Under the pieces are notes generated by a model, which was not told where the DNA came from, did not search any database, and was given only the letters and a program-made list of their open reading frames with translations. Below, piece after piece: positions 33,202 through 45,564 of a stretch of 64,000 nucleotides of DNA. Every line of letters begins with the position of its first letter. Position 1 is the stretch's first letter. The stretch lies in NCBI GenBank assembly GCA_015501595.1, contig JADNRX010000125.1:62001-126000 (forward strand), read 5' to 3'. The translations under genes were made by a program, and so were the position numbers. Source of the stretch: Hymenopellis radicata. Its lineage: Eukaryota; Basidiomycota; Agaricomycetes; Agaricales; Physalacriaceae.

Positions 33202-35217
33202 TTAAACCTTTGCACCGCTTGCAAGTCTTTTCAGACATGACTGGCTTTGGCGACCCATTCGGAGCAAGGTTACGAGCCACGTCATAAACTGTTGTGGTTT
33301 CAAAAGCGAATCGGCGGAGCCTCATTGAAAGGGCGAGCCGCGATACTGTCATCGGATGAATCTGAATTAATGTGAGTGCAAGAGGCCTGTCAGCACTTTG
33401 GTATGCCCATTCTTATGTTCGCGACATTTTTATAAGTATATGTGGGTGTTGCAATTCGATTATGAAGAAGACGCGAAAGTGACTACTACAATATTGAAGA
33501 AATCCAATACGTATGCGTATTATTAGGGTGTCCAGTGTCCGTCTAGAGCAATCCTATTTCTGGAAGAGGATATCATGTACACCAGAGCTGGGAGTACAAA
33601 ACACTGCCGATATGACTGGACTTTGGTGACCATTAACGTCGGTCAAGACAGGCTGGTCGAACCGAATTGTTGTCCTCGGAGACCGGCCTCAGCCTTTGGC
33701 ATGAACTGAATATATGTAAAGAGCGTGAGTGCGCTAACATCCTGCACTTGCTTCATCATCCTTCGACATTCCTGTAGACTGTTACTAGACTGCTCTTTCG
33801 AGAAACAAAAGGTGGCCTACCTGACTGAAGGGGCGCTAGGACTGCGTCCCTTCCGAGTATGAGAAGCGATTGCTTCTGTTTCTTGCCGTACTCGGACGAA
33901 TAAGACGAACCAAATCTAGAAGAAGGACCAGATTAATTCAACACGCTAGATGCAGATGAAAACAAGACGCACCTCCAAAGGCGTGGAAAAGAGTTTACGT
34001 CATCGACATGCTCTTGTTCTCGTTCTTGAACATAGGCCGCTGCCTCTTTGTTCCAAACGCGATAACAAGGTGCGCGTTAGACAATAAAAGGTCGCAGATC
34101 TGAGTCGTAGAGGTCGTCGACTTGGTCTCGCCGCGGCCACGTCAACCGACGCGATATTTGCAGTATCGCGTCTGTCAAAGCGGCATCCCTTCCTTTGAGC
34201 TTCGTGCTCGTCCATCTTGTGTTGCGTCGGGTATGTTCTTCCCCTCTACTTCTCCTCTCTCTCTCAACAGTAACGTTCCAAAGGAATGTGTGTGTAACGG
34301 ATCGAAGAACATGGAGGTGCAGTGGCCTTGCAGTCTCCACGTTTATTCGAGCGTTCCAGTTTGGTCAATGAGACCGGACCTAAACAAATAGGTGGTCCTC
34401 AATGGGGCGCACTCACCGACACATCCGTGATGGATGCCGCAAGGAGCAGGTAAGTGCTTGCGTTTGTCGATGATCCGCACTACAAGTCTGTCATCAGTCG
34501 ACCGGATCCACAAGGAAGCAGCCCACTGCCCTCCCTCCCTTCACCAATCTGAATGTACGATTGGTATGTCCAGTTTGCATTTCCTTGTCGTAACTCACTT
34601 CACCCTTCAGTTGACGGTGTTCAAATCCTTCAGACACCAGCAACCTTGATGTCTCAGCGCAACGCGTGTGTTGACCTCGATCATCCATGTTTTGCCACTG
34701 GCATCCTTGTATTCGACTTGTAGAGTCTGTGGAGCATTTTTTCATCTCTCCATGGACTGTCAACTCTTCACGAACATCCTTCTCGGATCTGTGTTTGGTG
34801 AGTAACCGATCTTTGGTGAGCATTAGTGCGGCTCACCCATAGCCACGATTGACTAGATCTTGGATCCATTCCTCGGGCGGGTCCGCGGTGGTGTACGCTA
34901 AGGTGGCAAGTGTAGGGTGTGCATTCCGGAAAGGAGCTGCTTGCATTGTAGAAAAGGTGTGACTAGAACTTTGACGATGGATTGTAGTGCGAGTTTTGGA
35001 ATTAATGTTGAACTTCGTGCACGTCTTGCATTTTAAGTATTCCGAACATAATAGTTTCTTGTTCTACGAGGTTGTGTATCCGAGTCCGCTGATCAGCCCG
35101 CCCGAACAATAATTCTGATCGTCTCCAGCAGTCGTAGCCAGGCTTTTCGCCTCTCAATTGTCATCTACAATACAACAATACACAACTCTCCGACCCATTG
35201 TAACCGGATGGTATAGA
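33202..35217. other. No gene recognised
   Basis: Short frames only (for example near 34000-34215 and 34494-34823, minus strand) with no family resemblance. Confidence 0.4.
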
Positions 35218-35439
35218 ACTAGCAGTAGCGTTTGAAAGTCAGGTCTTGTAACTGTTAAAAGACTGTTAACCCAACCTAACCTGACCGCACATAACCGCTG
35301 TAGGAAATGACTGTGGTTGCAGTCAGTGACCGGTCACGGTCAACAGTTATAGCAAAATGAAAATATGAATAACCACTAATGACCGGTTATTAACCGGTCA
35401 TGACCACCCTAACCGGTGGCAACCGACGAACCTGGACAA

Positions 35440-35527
35440 AATGGACCCCAAGGGAATTGAACCCGTGAAGTCCGACCTAGATCATAGAATGTATGAACAG
35501 CCAATATACCGATTGCACCAAGAGGTC
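35440..35527 (-). other. Decayed tRNA-like sequence (A and B box present)
   Basis: On the minus strand it starts GACCTCTTGGTGCAATCGG, with an A-box-like stretch, and later has GGGTTCAATTCCC (B box) and GGGGTC pairing with the start. The D stem no longer pairs and the anticodon arm is not convincing, so it is a pseudogene or the head of a SINE, not a working tRNA. Confidence 0.4.
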
Positions 35528-36489
35528 ATATTCATTATAAAATTTTAGCTCCTACAACACCCCACAGAGGATATATGGTCTAAAGCTTTCTATTCACACC
35601 CCCGTATACTCACTATCTCTCAGAAGTACGCCTCCGCGAGCTGAGGTCAAAATGGTATTCTTGATGTAAGGATTGATTCAAGTGACCTGAGAGTATTACT
35701 CGTGCATATGAGCATGCCTGTGCTAAATAGCACAGGCTGCAGGTCATAATGCACGAAAACTCCATTACCTCCCGTCGATGCAAAGCGACATGTCAACATT
35801 GCATCGCCGCAAGGTAATGGGAGATGGGGAGTACGTGGTGCTGGGCATTGCTGTTCTGACGCGTCCTCGTTGTGCTGGGAGTGCCGCCCACTAGCCGCGT
35901 CCTGCAGCCATGCATCGTTGGCCTCTGGAGTCTGCTAACTGTTGATGCGAGTCCTTAGGGTCAATGACCCCGTCTCGTTGTTGCGTATTCAGCCTCGCAT
36001 CGCTATGCTCTGGTGGTCGTCATATCCTGATCCTGTTAAGCATCGTTGTCGGTAGCAGATGGACGGAAGTACGCACCTCGACGCGGCTGTGCCGCCGTCT
36101 CGTCCTAAGCAAACAGTCGCAGTTGAATAGCGAGGGGCGTCCGAGGAGGAGATACGACGATAAGTGCCGAGCGGCGTGTAGCCTCCATGCTGCTCCGATC
36201 CCGGATGAACAATTATGTGCTGTACGCCTATCGGGGCGCCGATATCGTGCGCGCATCATCATCGTTGTTGTGGTGTCGTTTTGGTCATGGCCGTGGGGTC
36301 GCCGTGCAGTCGCCGTGTAGCTTTGGGGTGGTAGACATGTTGTCATTGAGGTGATGGTGCTGTTGTCGAGGTGGCGGCGACGTCGCTGGTGGCTTCGTCA
36401 TCGCTACCGCGGTGGCTTCGTTGTCGTTGCGTTATCATGGTCGGATCGTCGTTGGGCGTAAGTCAGGACTAAATGTACTAAGATACGCA

Positions 36490-37625
36490 AAAGACGCACC
36501 TTGACGACGCCGCCTGCCAGCAGACAGCGCGGCGTCGAGTCCCTCAGTCATGCTCCTGAGTCCTCTGACCCGCGGAGGGTCTCCACCATCATCGTCGAAG
36601 ATTTGCGGCCTCGTTGGAGGGCTTATGCATCCTGCGGGGCCGCCGGGGCTCTTCAAGCCCGCGAATCCACGAAAAAAGCAGTAAAAAGAGACAGATTGAA
36701 GGAGAACGACGCCTGGAAGACCCGCGTCCCATGGTCGAGTCGTCGGCGTCCAGGCGTCGTGAGATGGTGGTGGTTTTAGGGAGAGATCGAGCACGAAAAA
36801 GTGTCTCGATTACCACTCGGATGATCGGTCCGAGTGATTTTAATGACTTCTGCGAGCTCCAGCACGATAACGGCGACGATTGAGGCCTTCAAATATTGTA
36901 GGATGTGTTCCTACCATATTTTGGCATCTTTTATTTTTTGGCTAGTTTTTGGCCTACGAGAATATGATACTCATACTATAAACAATGATACTGCATCTTG
37001 GATATCTCAAACAGTAACTCAGTGGTATGCAGATGTGTACTTGTCCATATATATACTATTGTCAATCTTTTAGCCTCTTCCTCATCTTCGACAGAAGAGG
37101 TTTCTCATGCTGGAGGACGTGATCTCAACGTATACCTGATGGTATACTTGCCATGTAAGGAATTTCTAGGCTCTACAGCAAATGTAACACCACAAATTAA
37201 GCGTAGATATATGTGACCCCATTACTGTAGACTAGTAGTAGATTCCGATACTTATATCTCCACTCCGAGTCCGTCGTCGCTGTCCCGAGCGTTGACGAGC
37301 TCGTTCCGTTCACGATCGGATGCCCGATCCGAACAACCCGGACAGTGATCGAACACTGTTCGGGGTCGCTCTCTTCTCTTCTCACCATCATCACCTCTCT
37401 CGCGACCGACTCTGAGTCGTCGCACATCATCACGGAGACCGACTTTATGTCGTCTCCCTGCGATTTGACTGTGTTTGCGGGCTTGAAGAGCCCCGGCGGC
37501 TCTGCTGGACGCGTAAGCCCTCCAACGAGGCCACAATTCCTTGACAATGTTGATGGACCCCTGGTTGACTCGGGAACGCGACGCCGCGCTGTCTGCTGAT
37601 GGGCGGCGTCACAAAGGTGCGCATT
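36490..37625. repeat. Inverted repeat inside the 3.1-kb hAT element
   Basis: The segment 36490-36670 (GCGCACCTTGACGACGCCGCC..., GACAGCGCGGCGTCG, GGCCTCGTTGGAGGGCTTA, GGGCTCTTCAAGCCCGCG) is the inverse of parts of 37470-37625. A third partial copy (GACGCGTAAGCCCTCGAACGAGGCC) lies near 37778. It may be a second, older element nested inside. Confidence 0.65.
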
Positions 37626-38652
37626 TCAATCTCGGCACCTGCTGGAGCTGCTGTATGCCCCGCTAGGACGACTGGAAGGCCGTTGCTAGGGCACGACGCC
37701 CTAGCAACGGGCCAACATCCACCTGAGCACCCCTCAAAAGGGCAGCCAACGACGACGACGACTATGTTGGCCCGCAGGACGCGTAAGCCCTCGAACGAGG
37801 CCGCGCGTATCCCACCACCACAAAATATCATTTTCTTCCCCCTCTCTCATCCTCATCCCTCACTACCTCGCGGCTATGCAACGTTGCTCACAACATTGTA
37901 TCGACGGGAGGTGTGGGGGGTGATCGTGCACTACGGCATGCAACCCGTGCTATTTAGCACAGGTATGCGCCGAAGACACGAACAAGCCACTGTGGACCTC
38001 CCGAGTATCCCGGGATCAGTGCACTGTCTCAATCCATGCATTGAGTTGTGTATCATCCTCAGCTGCAGGCTTGCTCTAGTTGTAAAGCCTTGCTACGTAC
38101 TTTTATTGCAGTCGAAGACCGGTCATGACCGGTTATTACCAGTCAGTGACCGGTCTGACCGGAGACCAGTTAGACCGGTCACTAACTGGTCTAAAGACCG
38201 CAGTTATGGGCCGGTTACGGTCAGACCGCGGTTACGGTCACCGGTTAGGCCAAAAAAAAATTTCCCCTGCGGGGCGCGGTCAACAGTCACGGTAGGTAAG
38301 GTCCAAAGACCTAACCTAACCTGACTTTCAAACGCTAACTAGCAGTCTTTCGGTCCGAATCCTCAACTCTGAGATATCACCACATGCTGAGGCAGTCTCT
38401 TTAAGCTCATTTCGAAGTGAGAAGGCAACTGCTAGTATATTATCCTCAATGTGGTACTCGCACATTTACCTTCAAGTCTCGCCAATCAGCACTGTAATTG
38501 TTTCCAGTTTAGCGGCTGTGCGTAGAACAAGCATATCTGACTACAGGGTTCTTAGGAAAAGTAGCTTGTTATTTTCGGGGACTTATCAATGGTACGGCGG
38601 CTCGCGCGACAGACACCCCGATCACCACATTACTCGCTATCCTAGTACTATA

Positions 38653-41600
38653 CTATGCGAGGTGGACTTGGTACATACATTCATACAATATCTTTCGATT
38701 CAGTTTCAGATGTCTCATACTCTGATTGTCCCCCGGTCCTGAGGATGGCACGAATCCAACGGTGAGCTGACCATCCAGTGCGAATGGTAGCGGTAGATGT
38801 ACTCGTTTCGGAAGACACCTGCAGCCGAGATTATCTGTAAGAATGGACAGTTGAAAATGGAAACGGACTGTGCTTGCCTTCTCATGTGGAGGCGACAGCG
38901 GTGTGTGGTCGGATGTACTGTCGCTGGCTACTACTTCGGCCTGATTGACAGCGAGGATTATTTCCTCGTAACGGTGGTAGGCCAGTGGAAGGCTACTAAC
39001 ACCCGCAGCACTGTAACAGTCTCTACTGTAATATTCGCTGTAGCGATTGTAAAGATCACGGCTAGTCTCGGCGTGCAGGATGTCAAGAAGTTTCTGGTGA
39101 ATGACAATCCAGAGGCTAGGTTCGAAGAAGGCACAAAATATCGACAACCTAGAGGCTCCGTGTCGACAGCAGATGATTAGCATCAGGCAGACGGATACGG
39201 TGTAATCCTCAGTCAAAACGTATGATAGCATTTCATCGTGCAGCTCGCGAGCGACTGAGAAGGTTCCCTGCATAGTGTCCACATAAGCGGAGGCGAGCAG
39301 TGCGTATCTGAAGCAGAGGCGGAACAGGCTTGGCTCAGATGACAGACCTGAAAACAATGGAACCACGATCTCTCCACGGACGACGCCCAACCAATCTCGT
39401 TGGTGGAGTTGTCGGCAAATTTCACGAGCAAGGCCATTCGAGCTTGAATTCATCTCAGAATGCCAATCGGGCTGCAGAATTTCGGCTACTATCCAACGGA
39501 CTCCGGGAAGTCCAGGAAGACTACATCTGAGATGGTCTGAACAATAGCGTCCGAAAGGTTGATGGAGAAGTCATGAACCAGAGTTGAGTCTTTAACAAGG
39601 GTTCTGAAGAGGGCGTGAAGGATACCAAGCTTATCCGAATGAGACAGCACATCGCCTAAGAACGCATCAGAGTGGACGACTACCACCAAGGAACGAAATG
39701 TGGCTCTGTAAATGTTGTGTCGGCGGAGTGCCGTATTGATGTCGACTCCGACGTATCGTCGGATAAACCGAATGACATTACGCAAGAGGGGTGTGTCGCT
39801 CCTGCTGTCAGATCCCGCTCGTTGATTGGACACTGGGGAGCTGAACCAGGGCAAGATTTAACAAGATATCGTGCGAAAGGTTGGCGTAATCGTCATGAGC
39901 GCACATGGCTGGGTACAAGGTGCGAACCAAGTATTCACAAATCGAGGGACGCAAAACAGACTTGACTATCCACTCGAACGTAGCCGGTTGACTGTTCGGA
40001 TAGTAAGGATGTTCGCGGACTATGAGACGAAATCCATCGTCCGTCTGGTAACCATGGATAGGCAATGATGCACGGCCGATGCAGCGATTATTGATGTCGC
40101 AAACAGTGTCTTCTAGGCACGCGTGCGGCTTTATGAGCCAGTCCGCAAGTGTCATCCATACCGCTGACTCCTTGCAATCAACGTCAAGCCACCCCGTCCC
40201 GTTTCTCAAACCGTTTTGTAAGATGATTGCCCAAGAAAACACGTCGTAGTACACGGTGGGGTCGACAATCTGCTGGCGCAAAAACCTGATGGCGTGCTCA
40301 GGCTCTGTCCGATCAACCAGCGTAGCGATAGAGTTTTCAGAAATGTCAGGCCGTCCCACGGCTAAAGAATTGCGAAAGCTGAGTTCGTTCGCAGTGTCCG
40401 AATGGTCTGCTGTGCTCCAAACACGGACATGAGCGCGGTACAAGTACAAGCGTTCATAGGCGCTCCGCTTGTCCTCAGCTCTGTATTCTTGGGAGTCAAG
40501 AAATTCCCGGATGACGCCCTCGAGGTCGGTGATTCTAGCGCGAATGGTGTCAAGACTCTGAAGCGGAAGCATGCTTAGCGCCTGCAGAACGATGCTCTGG
40601 ACAGATGTGTTCGATGAGATGTTATGGAGCCCACTAAGCGCTCGGGCATCCAGCTCGTCGCCAATTTGGTGCACCAGTTCCTTCTCCACCACGTTAAATG
40701 ACTTCTGGACTGGCGACCGAATGTCCTCCGCGCTGAGAACGAGCGGGTGACTCTCCTGTGTAGTACTAGTGTTGGTAGAGTTACGTGCGCTCATCCGGGG
40801 GAGAAGTCTGTTGAAAGAAGCGGAAAGCTGGAGATGGAGCTGGAAATGGTGGCTGAAATCATGAGAAGCCGACTGAATGTAGCCAATCATGGAATAGGAA
40901 TAGCGTGTCAAGTACGTTTTGTACGGACACGCGGGTTTGAAGAGGGGAAGTAAATTTGTGCCAAATACGACACGAATGCAAAGAAGGCAATAGCACCAAC
41001 AACTACGGCGATGGGCGTGCTGAGAGACCGAACATAGACAACGAGTCCCCCGAAGAAGAGGCCCAATGCGACGTGCATGACCACCGGCAGCATCCCAATA
41101 ATAAGTGGTACATGCCACTCCTTTAGATTCTCGTATCGGAACTGGCGCGTCCGACAACGATCCCGCGGTGTCCCGACGAGGTCGCCAGGTACTGGTGGAT
41201 CCACTGCTTTGTGAGGACAGCAAGGAGAGCTGTTGTCAAGCTAAGCGCTAAGCTCGTGAACCACAGTGCGTTAACGAACGTGCTTGTGCTCGATACGCGC
41301 AGAGGGTGGTGGGAGATAACGCCGAATGAGCAATGCCTTCGTCGGACGTAGCACCGTTGAGCATGGCGCGTTGGAGGTGGATGACTTCGAACATCAAGTT
41401 CGCGGTAACCTCGGAGAAGTCGACTTGGAGGGTTTGGGCGCTTTGAGCGACGAAGGTGGAGACGACGGCAGAGAATAATCCAGCCTGGAAGCAGGAACCG
41501 GTGAGTTCTGAATAACGTAACAACTGGGATTACTCACAAAGACGAGCAACACATCCAAGGCATCCCTCCAGTCCTCGACCATATCGCTGTCAAACTTGCT

Positions 41601-42008
41601 GTACTCTTGGAGGAAGGTCTTCCAGACCCTGGCCATGGGCCCCATCTCCTTGAACTTTTCATCCTCCAGGAACTTCTGCTCATAGTCGTAGGGGTCAATG
41701 CCTAAGCATACGTGGCGCATATTAGTAGGTTCGTCTCATACCAATGCCAGTCACGAACCTTTCTCAACGCGTGGACGCATACCCTTTGAGCCCAATCTTC
41801 GTCTGGACTTCTTACGCGTGGGTGCAACATATGTCGGTATCGTCGCGACAGATTGTTCTCTGCCTGTCCGAATCGCTGCTCCTGCCTTTGCAGTATCCAA
41901 AGCGGGGCTCGTATTAGAAGAAGATCGGGCGTCAGAAGGTGAGTCAACACGTCCAGGTGGTTCCAGGGATACTACGGCAACAGAGGGATGTGGCGTATGA
42001 GATGACAT
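38653..42008 (-). CDS. DUF6535-domain membrane protein
   Basis: Basidiomycete family of unknown function, anchored in a membrane. The start is at 42008 (MSSHTPHPSVAVVSLEP), with a disordered N-terminus. An intron leads to IDPYDYEQKFLEDEKFKEMGPMARVWKTFLQEYSKFDSDMVEDWRDALDVLLVF and LFSAVVSTFVAQSAQTLQ, the DUF6535 signature. Further membrane segments include MLPVVMHVALGLFFGGLVVYV and IAVVVGAIAFFAFVSYLAQIYFP. A long soluble helical region follows (40800-39500). A GT-AG intron near 39490-39440 probably joins a last exon (NSSSNGLAREICRQLHQRD...) ending near 38653; if not, the protein ends at 39489. Frame changes between 40900 and 41250 fit introns. Confidence 0.75.
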
Positions 42009-43740
42009 TTCGAAGCAAGGAATACGGGGATCTGATTCGCACGATATATCATACTGATATTTACCACGTTCCTTATTCCTTCCGCGGCTGTCCCTGACAT
42101 GGCATAAACACGCGTATTAAAGCAGTACAATGGGAACGTGAATCACCTCATTTGCCGTAGGGCGGTATGGTATGTCTTGTTCCGATTTGGGCCAAATGGT
42201 GCCTACCCGCAATCGTTGCGACGTCCTCCCGGAACCACCACCTAGTGTTTGCGAGCCCAAGAGCGAGGACTATGTTAAACTTGGCAAACATCGTCATGTA
42301 AAGCAAGCGCGTTTGATTCGTCCCGGATTGGATGATGACATTCCTAAAGATCCTTTGTCGCGCGTATGTTCAGGACCCATAAAAACAATCATAAGCACAA
42401 ACCATCAGCCCTGAATGCCTGCATTCCTAAACCGACGAAATGGAAGGCTTAAATCGACGCCACACAGTGTACAAACTCCGATATTGATCCGAAGCCGTGA
42501 TCTGTGTTCACCGCCTTGAGGGTCGTCAATCTCGCTGTTGACACATGTTCAGTGGGAAGCCCTCACCATCATAGCGAACTGTCAAGAGCTCTGATTAATC
42601 GTCACTGCGTAAAACGAGAGTGTTTGATTCGTTCGATCCGAACGCCAGGCACAAGCCTTAATGACCGCGATAGACATATGTCAATTGTATTCGTGGTGCA
42701 TATACATCTGAGCAGAGAGATGTCAACCTCAGAGCAGGGCAACTAATAGAAGATTCACGTACCTTGAGTAAACCGCACTACCAAGACCATCACTTCCGGC
42801 CTTGGCCGTACGAAATAAGATGAACGCGTTGGAAGGTTTGGCAGGAAGTGGATCTGGGACGACTTGTCAGAGAAGACGACGATGTAGGCTTTCCCGGAAT
42901 AAGAGCTGCAGGCTGATCATGATAGTACATGGTATGCCGCTTTGGAGTCGACAGAGAGGAACGAAGCCGGTTGGTTTTGAGATGGAAGGATGACGGGTGG
43001 TTATCTGGACCGGGTGCTTAGTATCCTTTTCGACAGATGGTCTACAACCCATATAAATCTGTTCGTGACCAGGAAGGCCAAAGGAAGGCCATGACAGCCA
43101 TTGCAGCCGCGTTTCTCGAGTTCAAGCCACGGCTGTTTCCCGACAATTTCGTCAGCCAGGAATCACATTGTACCTCACACTGCTTACAGTCACATAGTTA
43201 TCCAAGCAGCAACAATGACTTTGAAATCCTCTTGTTTTCTGCTTCACCAGGATTTATGACCCCATTCCAGACAAGCGATTTATCTTGTGGGCATGTCGTC
43301 AGCCTCGGTGGTGCGTTTAGAACAGCGCTTTCATATACCGGCCAAAAGGACACGTTTTCGGGAGAACATCAACAGGAGTAAATTCAATGGAAGGAGCCCA
43401 ACGAAGTCGTGGACGATACATGCTGGACGTGTTGGCATTGGATTAACAAGCGGAGTGAGTGAGAGAGAGAGAGACGCACCACGGAATAGTATCCCTGATG
43501 CTGAAGGCGGTCGAAACCCCGACGGGAATTTTAACAGTCCTCGTCGACGCAGGTCGGGGGGGGGGACATAGATGTGGAAGGCCACTGTGTCATGGGTGAC
43601 ATTCAGATCCGTAGCGAGTTCATGCGCCTCTATGGTGAATCGCGTTCCAATGCCTATGATTGCCTCTTGCGCTCGTCGACCAGGTGGGCATATTGGCCTT
43701 CACCTATCGCCTTCGGAGAGGCGGACGCCTGCACGTCGAG
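42009..43740. other. No confident gene
   Basis: Several plus-strand frames (42172-42414, 43037-43381) lack family resemblance. A poly-G run and GAGAGAGAGAGAGA tract lie near 43460-43566. Confidence 0.35.
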
Positions 43741-43930
43741 AGAGGCGGCGGCGGCGAGTGCGTCGCTATATGGCAACTGATGAGCGCTGAGCTATGATGA
43801 TAGCAGGAGAAAAGAGCAAGTGTCAGTGATTTGCGATCAGAACGCGATCGCGTGTTTTTGAACTCCGCCATTGTGTTTTTCATTGAGTAAATTATTCGAA
43901 GAGAACTTCACGGTAAAAATGCGTCTGACG
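43741..43930 (+). repeat. Dispersed repeat, copy 2
   Basis: Matches 28583-28810 (GCGGCGGCGAGTGCGTCGCTATATGG, CAGAACGCGATCGCGTG, GAGTAAATTATTCGA) with small indels. Confidence 0.8.
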
Positions 43931-44143
43931 TTAGAGCACGTCTGTTACTTTAATCGAACATGGAGGATTAAGTTTGTTCAGATTACTGTTGGGGTGGTGG
44001 TACTTGACTGGTAAGTGATGATTAATCGATAGCAGTCTGCTCATCTAGAATTATTAAGAGACGTCTACAAGCGCTACATCATACTGGCTATGCGGTCCGT
44101 ATCTTCATTTACATTCAACGTCGACAAGATGCTTTCTGAGTCT

Positions 44144-45564
44144 TCAAGCGGCGAATTCACCCTCGATCAGCCCCTCGTGAAGAAAGGCATTAAACAGCAC
44201 CTCAACTTCTGGCTGAAAGACTGCAGCATAGTCGACCACAACACGGCGCAGTATATGAAGACGCGATGCAATCATCGCGTTCAAACTGTGCGTGACTTCA
44301 AGCCCGCCATTCCAGCCTTTCACGACCAAAGTCTCCAACCCAACCACCCTCCCCTCCCCACGTAAAGCATCCGGCACATCTCGTCAATGCTTCCATACAT
44401 GGAGAAACGGATCTCGATTGACGTCAGATTAGGCGTCTCGTCGAGAAAGAAACGGAGCGCGTGCATATTGGCCCAATCGGTAGCCGCCAGCGTCACCATG
44501 AACTCCCGGAGTGACAATCCAGCCCCACCGAGAAGGGGCTCCAAGTTGATAGTGGGACAGCCCCTGCATATCTCATCCTCGGGATCCTCCCCATCTCGCA
44601 CGTGCAGATGCAAAACCTCCAGGGCGGGCAAGTCCAAATGCGACAGAACAACCTGCATGGACGTGCCGCACCCTCGCAGTTTGAGCGAGCGAAGCGACGT
44701 GTTGGTGACGACGTTGGACAGCGGATACGCCCGCCGATTGGCCCATTCGTCCACAATGAAGGAGGCTTCCTTCACCGCCGTGCATTTTTCCAACAGGTGT
44801 ACGGGCCTGAAGGGAAAGTCGTATGCAAATCCCAAAGACACCTTCTGGTGGGCGCCGGTGATCTGGCCCCACGGTATCGTAACATATCTATCAACGCCAT
44901 AGGCACGCCCTGTGTAGAACGCTCGCAAAGCGCTCGCGTCGCGGAAGAGCTCCGATTTCCGGAAGGCCTCGCCGTCCTGGCCTGGTTCCTTGAGTGGTAC
45001 ATATGAAGGGTTCATGACTCTAAGTATGAGTGAAGGCTCATCCCAATGAAGCTGGAGCCGAAGGGATTCCAATACTGGAAGATGGAGAGGCAACCCGTCG
45101 TGAATTTTGAGAAGGGTCTCTGACATGACCGTGATATCGGCGGTTTGCCATCGTGTCGACGAGTCAAGGAGGGGTTGGAAAATTATCTGGGGATCGATGA
45201 GCTGATTACATGTGACGACAACCTGTATCTTTCTGTCCCCCGAGCGAAATAGGAAATGGGAGAGCCGCTGAGCCATTGCTGCATGACTCGTATGCCGGTT
45301 CATGTCCACGGTGACAGTCGTCCATACCCACGGCGCAGATAAGGCGGCGTCTCTCCAGCTAGATGTGACGTGGGTAAACACCCAAAGGGGGTACATGTTA
45401 CTGAGGCAGTCGACGCCACACATGATCTCTGGGTCCTGCAACATATAAGATAGGATCTCCCCAGCGACGTCAGGCCCAATCTGAAGTGCCATTTCGGAGC
45501 AGTTTGGCGTAGAGGAACACTCTCTACAGACTGTCAGTTGGTGAAGCGATGATACATGCAGCAT
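44144..45564 (-). CDS. F-box protein with a G-run frameshift near the C-terminus
   Basis: Probable substrate adaptor of an SCF ubiquitin ligase. The N-terminal part reads IGPDVAGEILSYML...LWVFTHVTSSWRDAALSAPWVWTTVTV, the basidiomycete F-box-like pattern. Leucine-rich segments follow (LHLPVLESLRLQL, LRSLKLRGCG, LDLPALEVLHLHV, PNLTSIEIRFSMYGS). At about 44360 the frame ends early (GRGGWLGWRLWS). The next frame supplies a typical C-terminus, VVGLETLVVKGWNGGLEV...VFQPEVEVLFNAFLHEGL, ending at 44144. The shift falls in GTGGGGAGGGGAGGG, so a 1-nt sequencing error is likely. The true start could be the internal Met at 45492. Confidence 0.75.

Larger units (their letters stand above)
35226..38337. 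mobile_element. 3.1-kb non-autonomous hAT-type element with perfect 8-bp target duplication
   Basis: The ends are TAGCGTTTGAAAGTCAGGT and its inverse (19 bp), flanked by ACTAGCAG at 35218-35225 and 38338-38345. Subterminal regions are filled with ACCGGT/TGACCGGT words and AACCTAACCTGAC. There is no transposase. The interior holds a decayed tRNA-like sequence near 35445-35525, an internal inverted repeat (36490-36670 against 37470-37625) and a hairpin near 37681-37716. Terminal sequence, length and target size fit a hAT derivative distinct from the giant element. Confidence 0.85.

Noticed and set aside
35964..38324. Several long frames in the 3.1-kb hAT element
   Set aside because: They arise from GC-rich inverted modules on both strands and show no transposase motifs.
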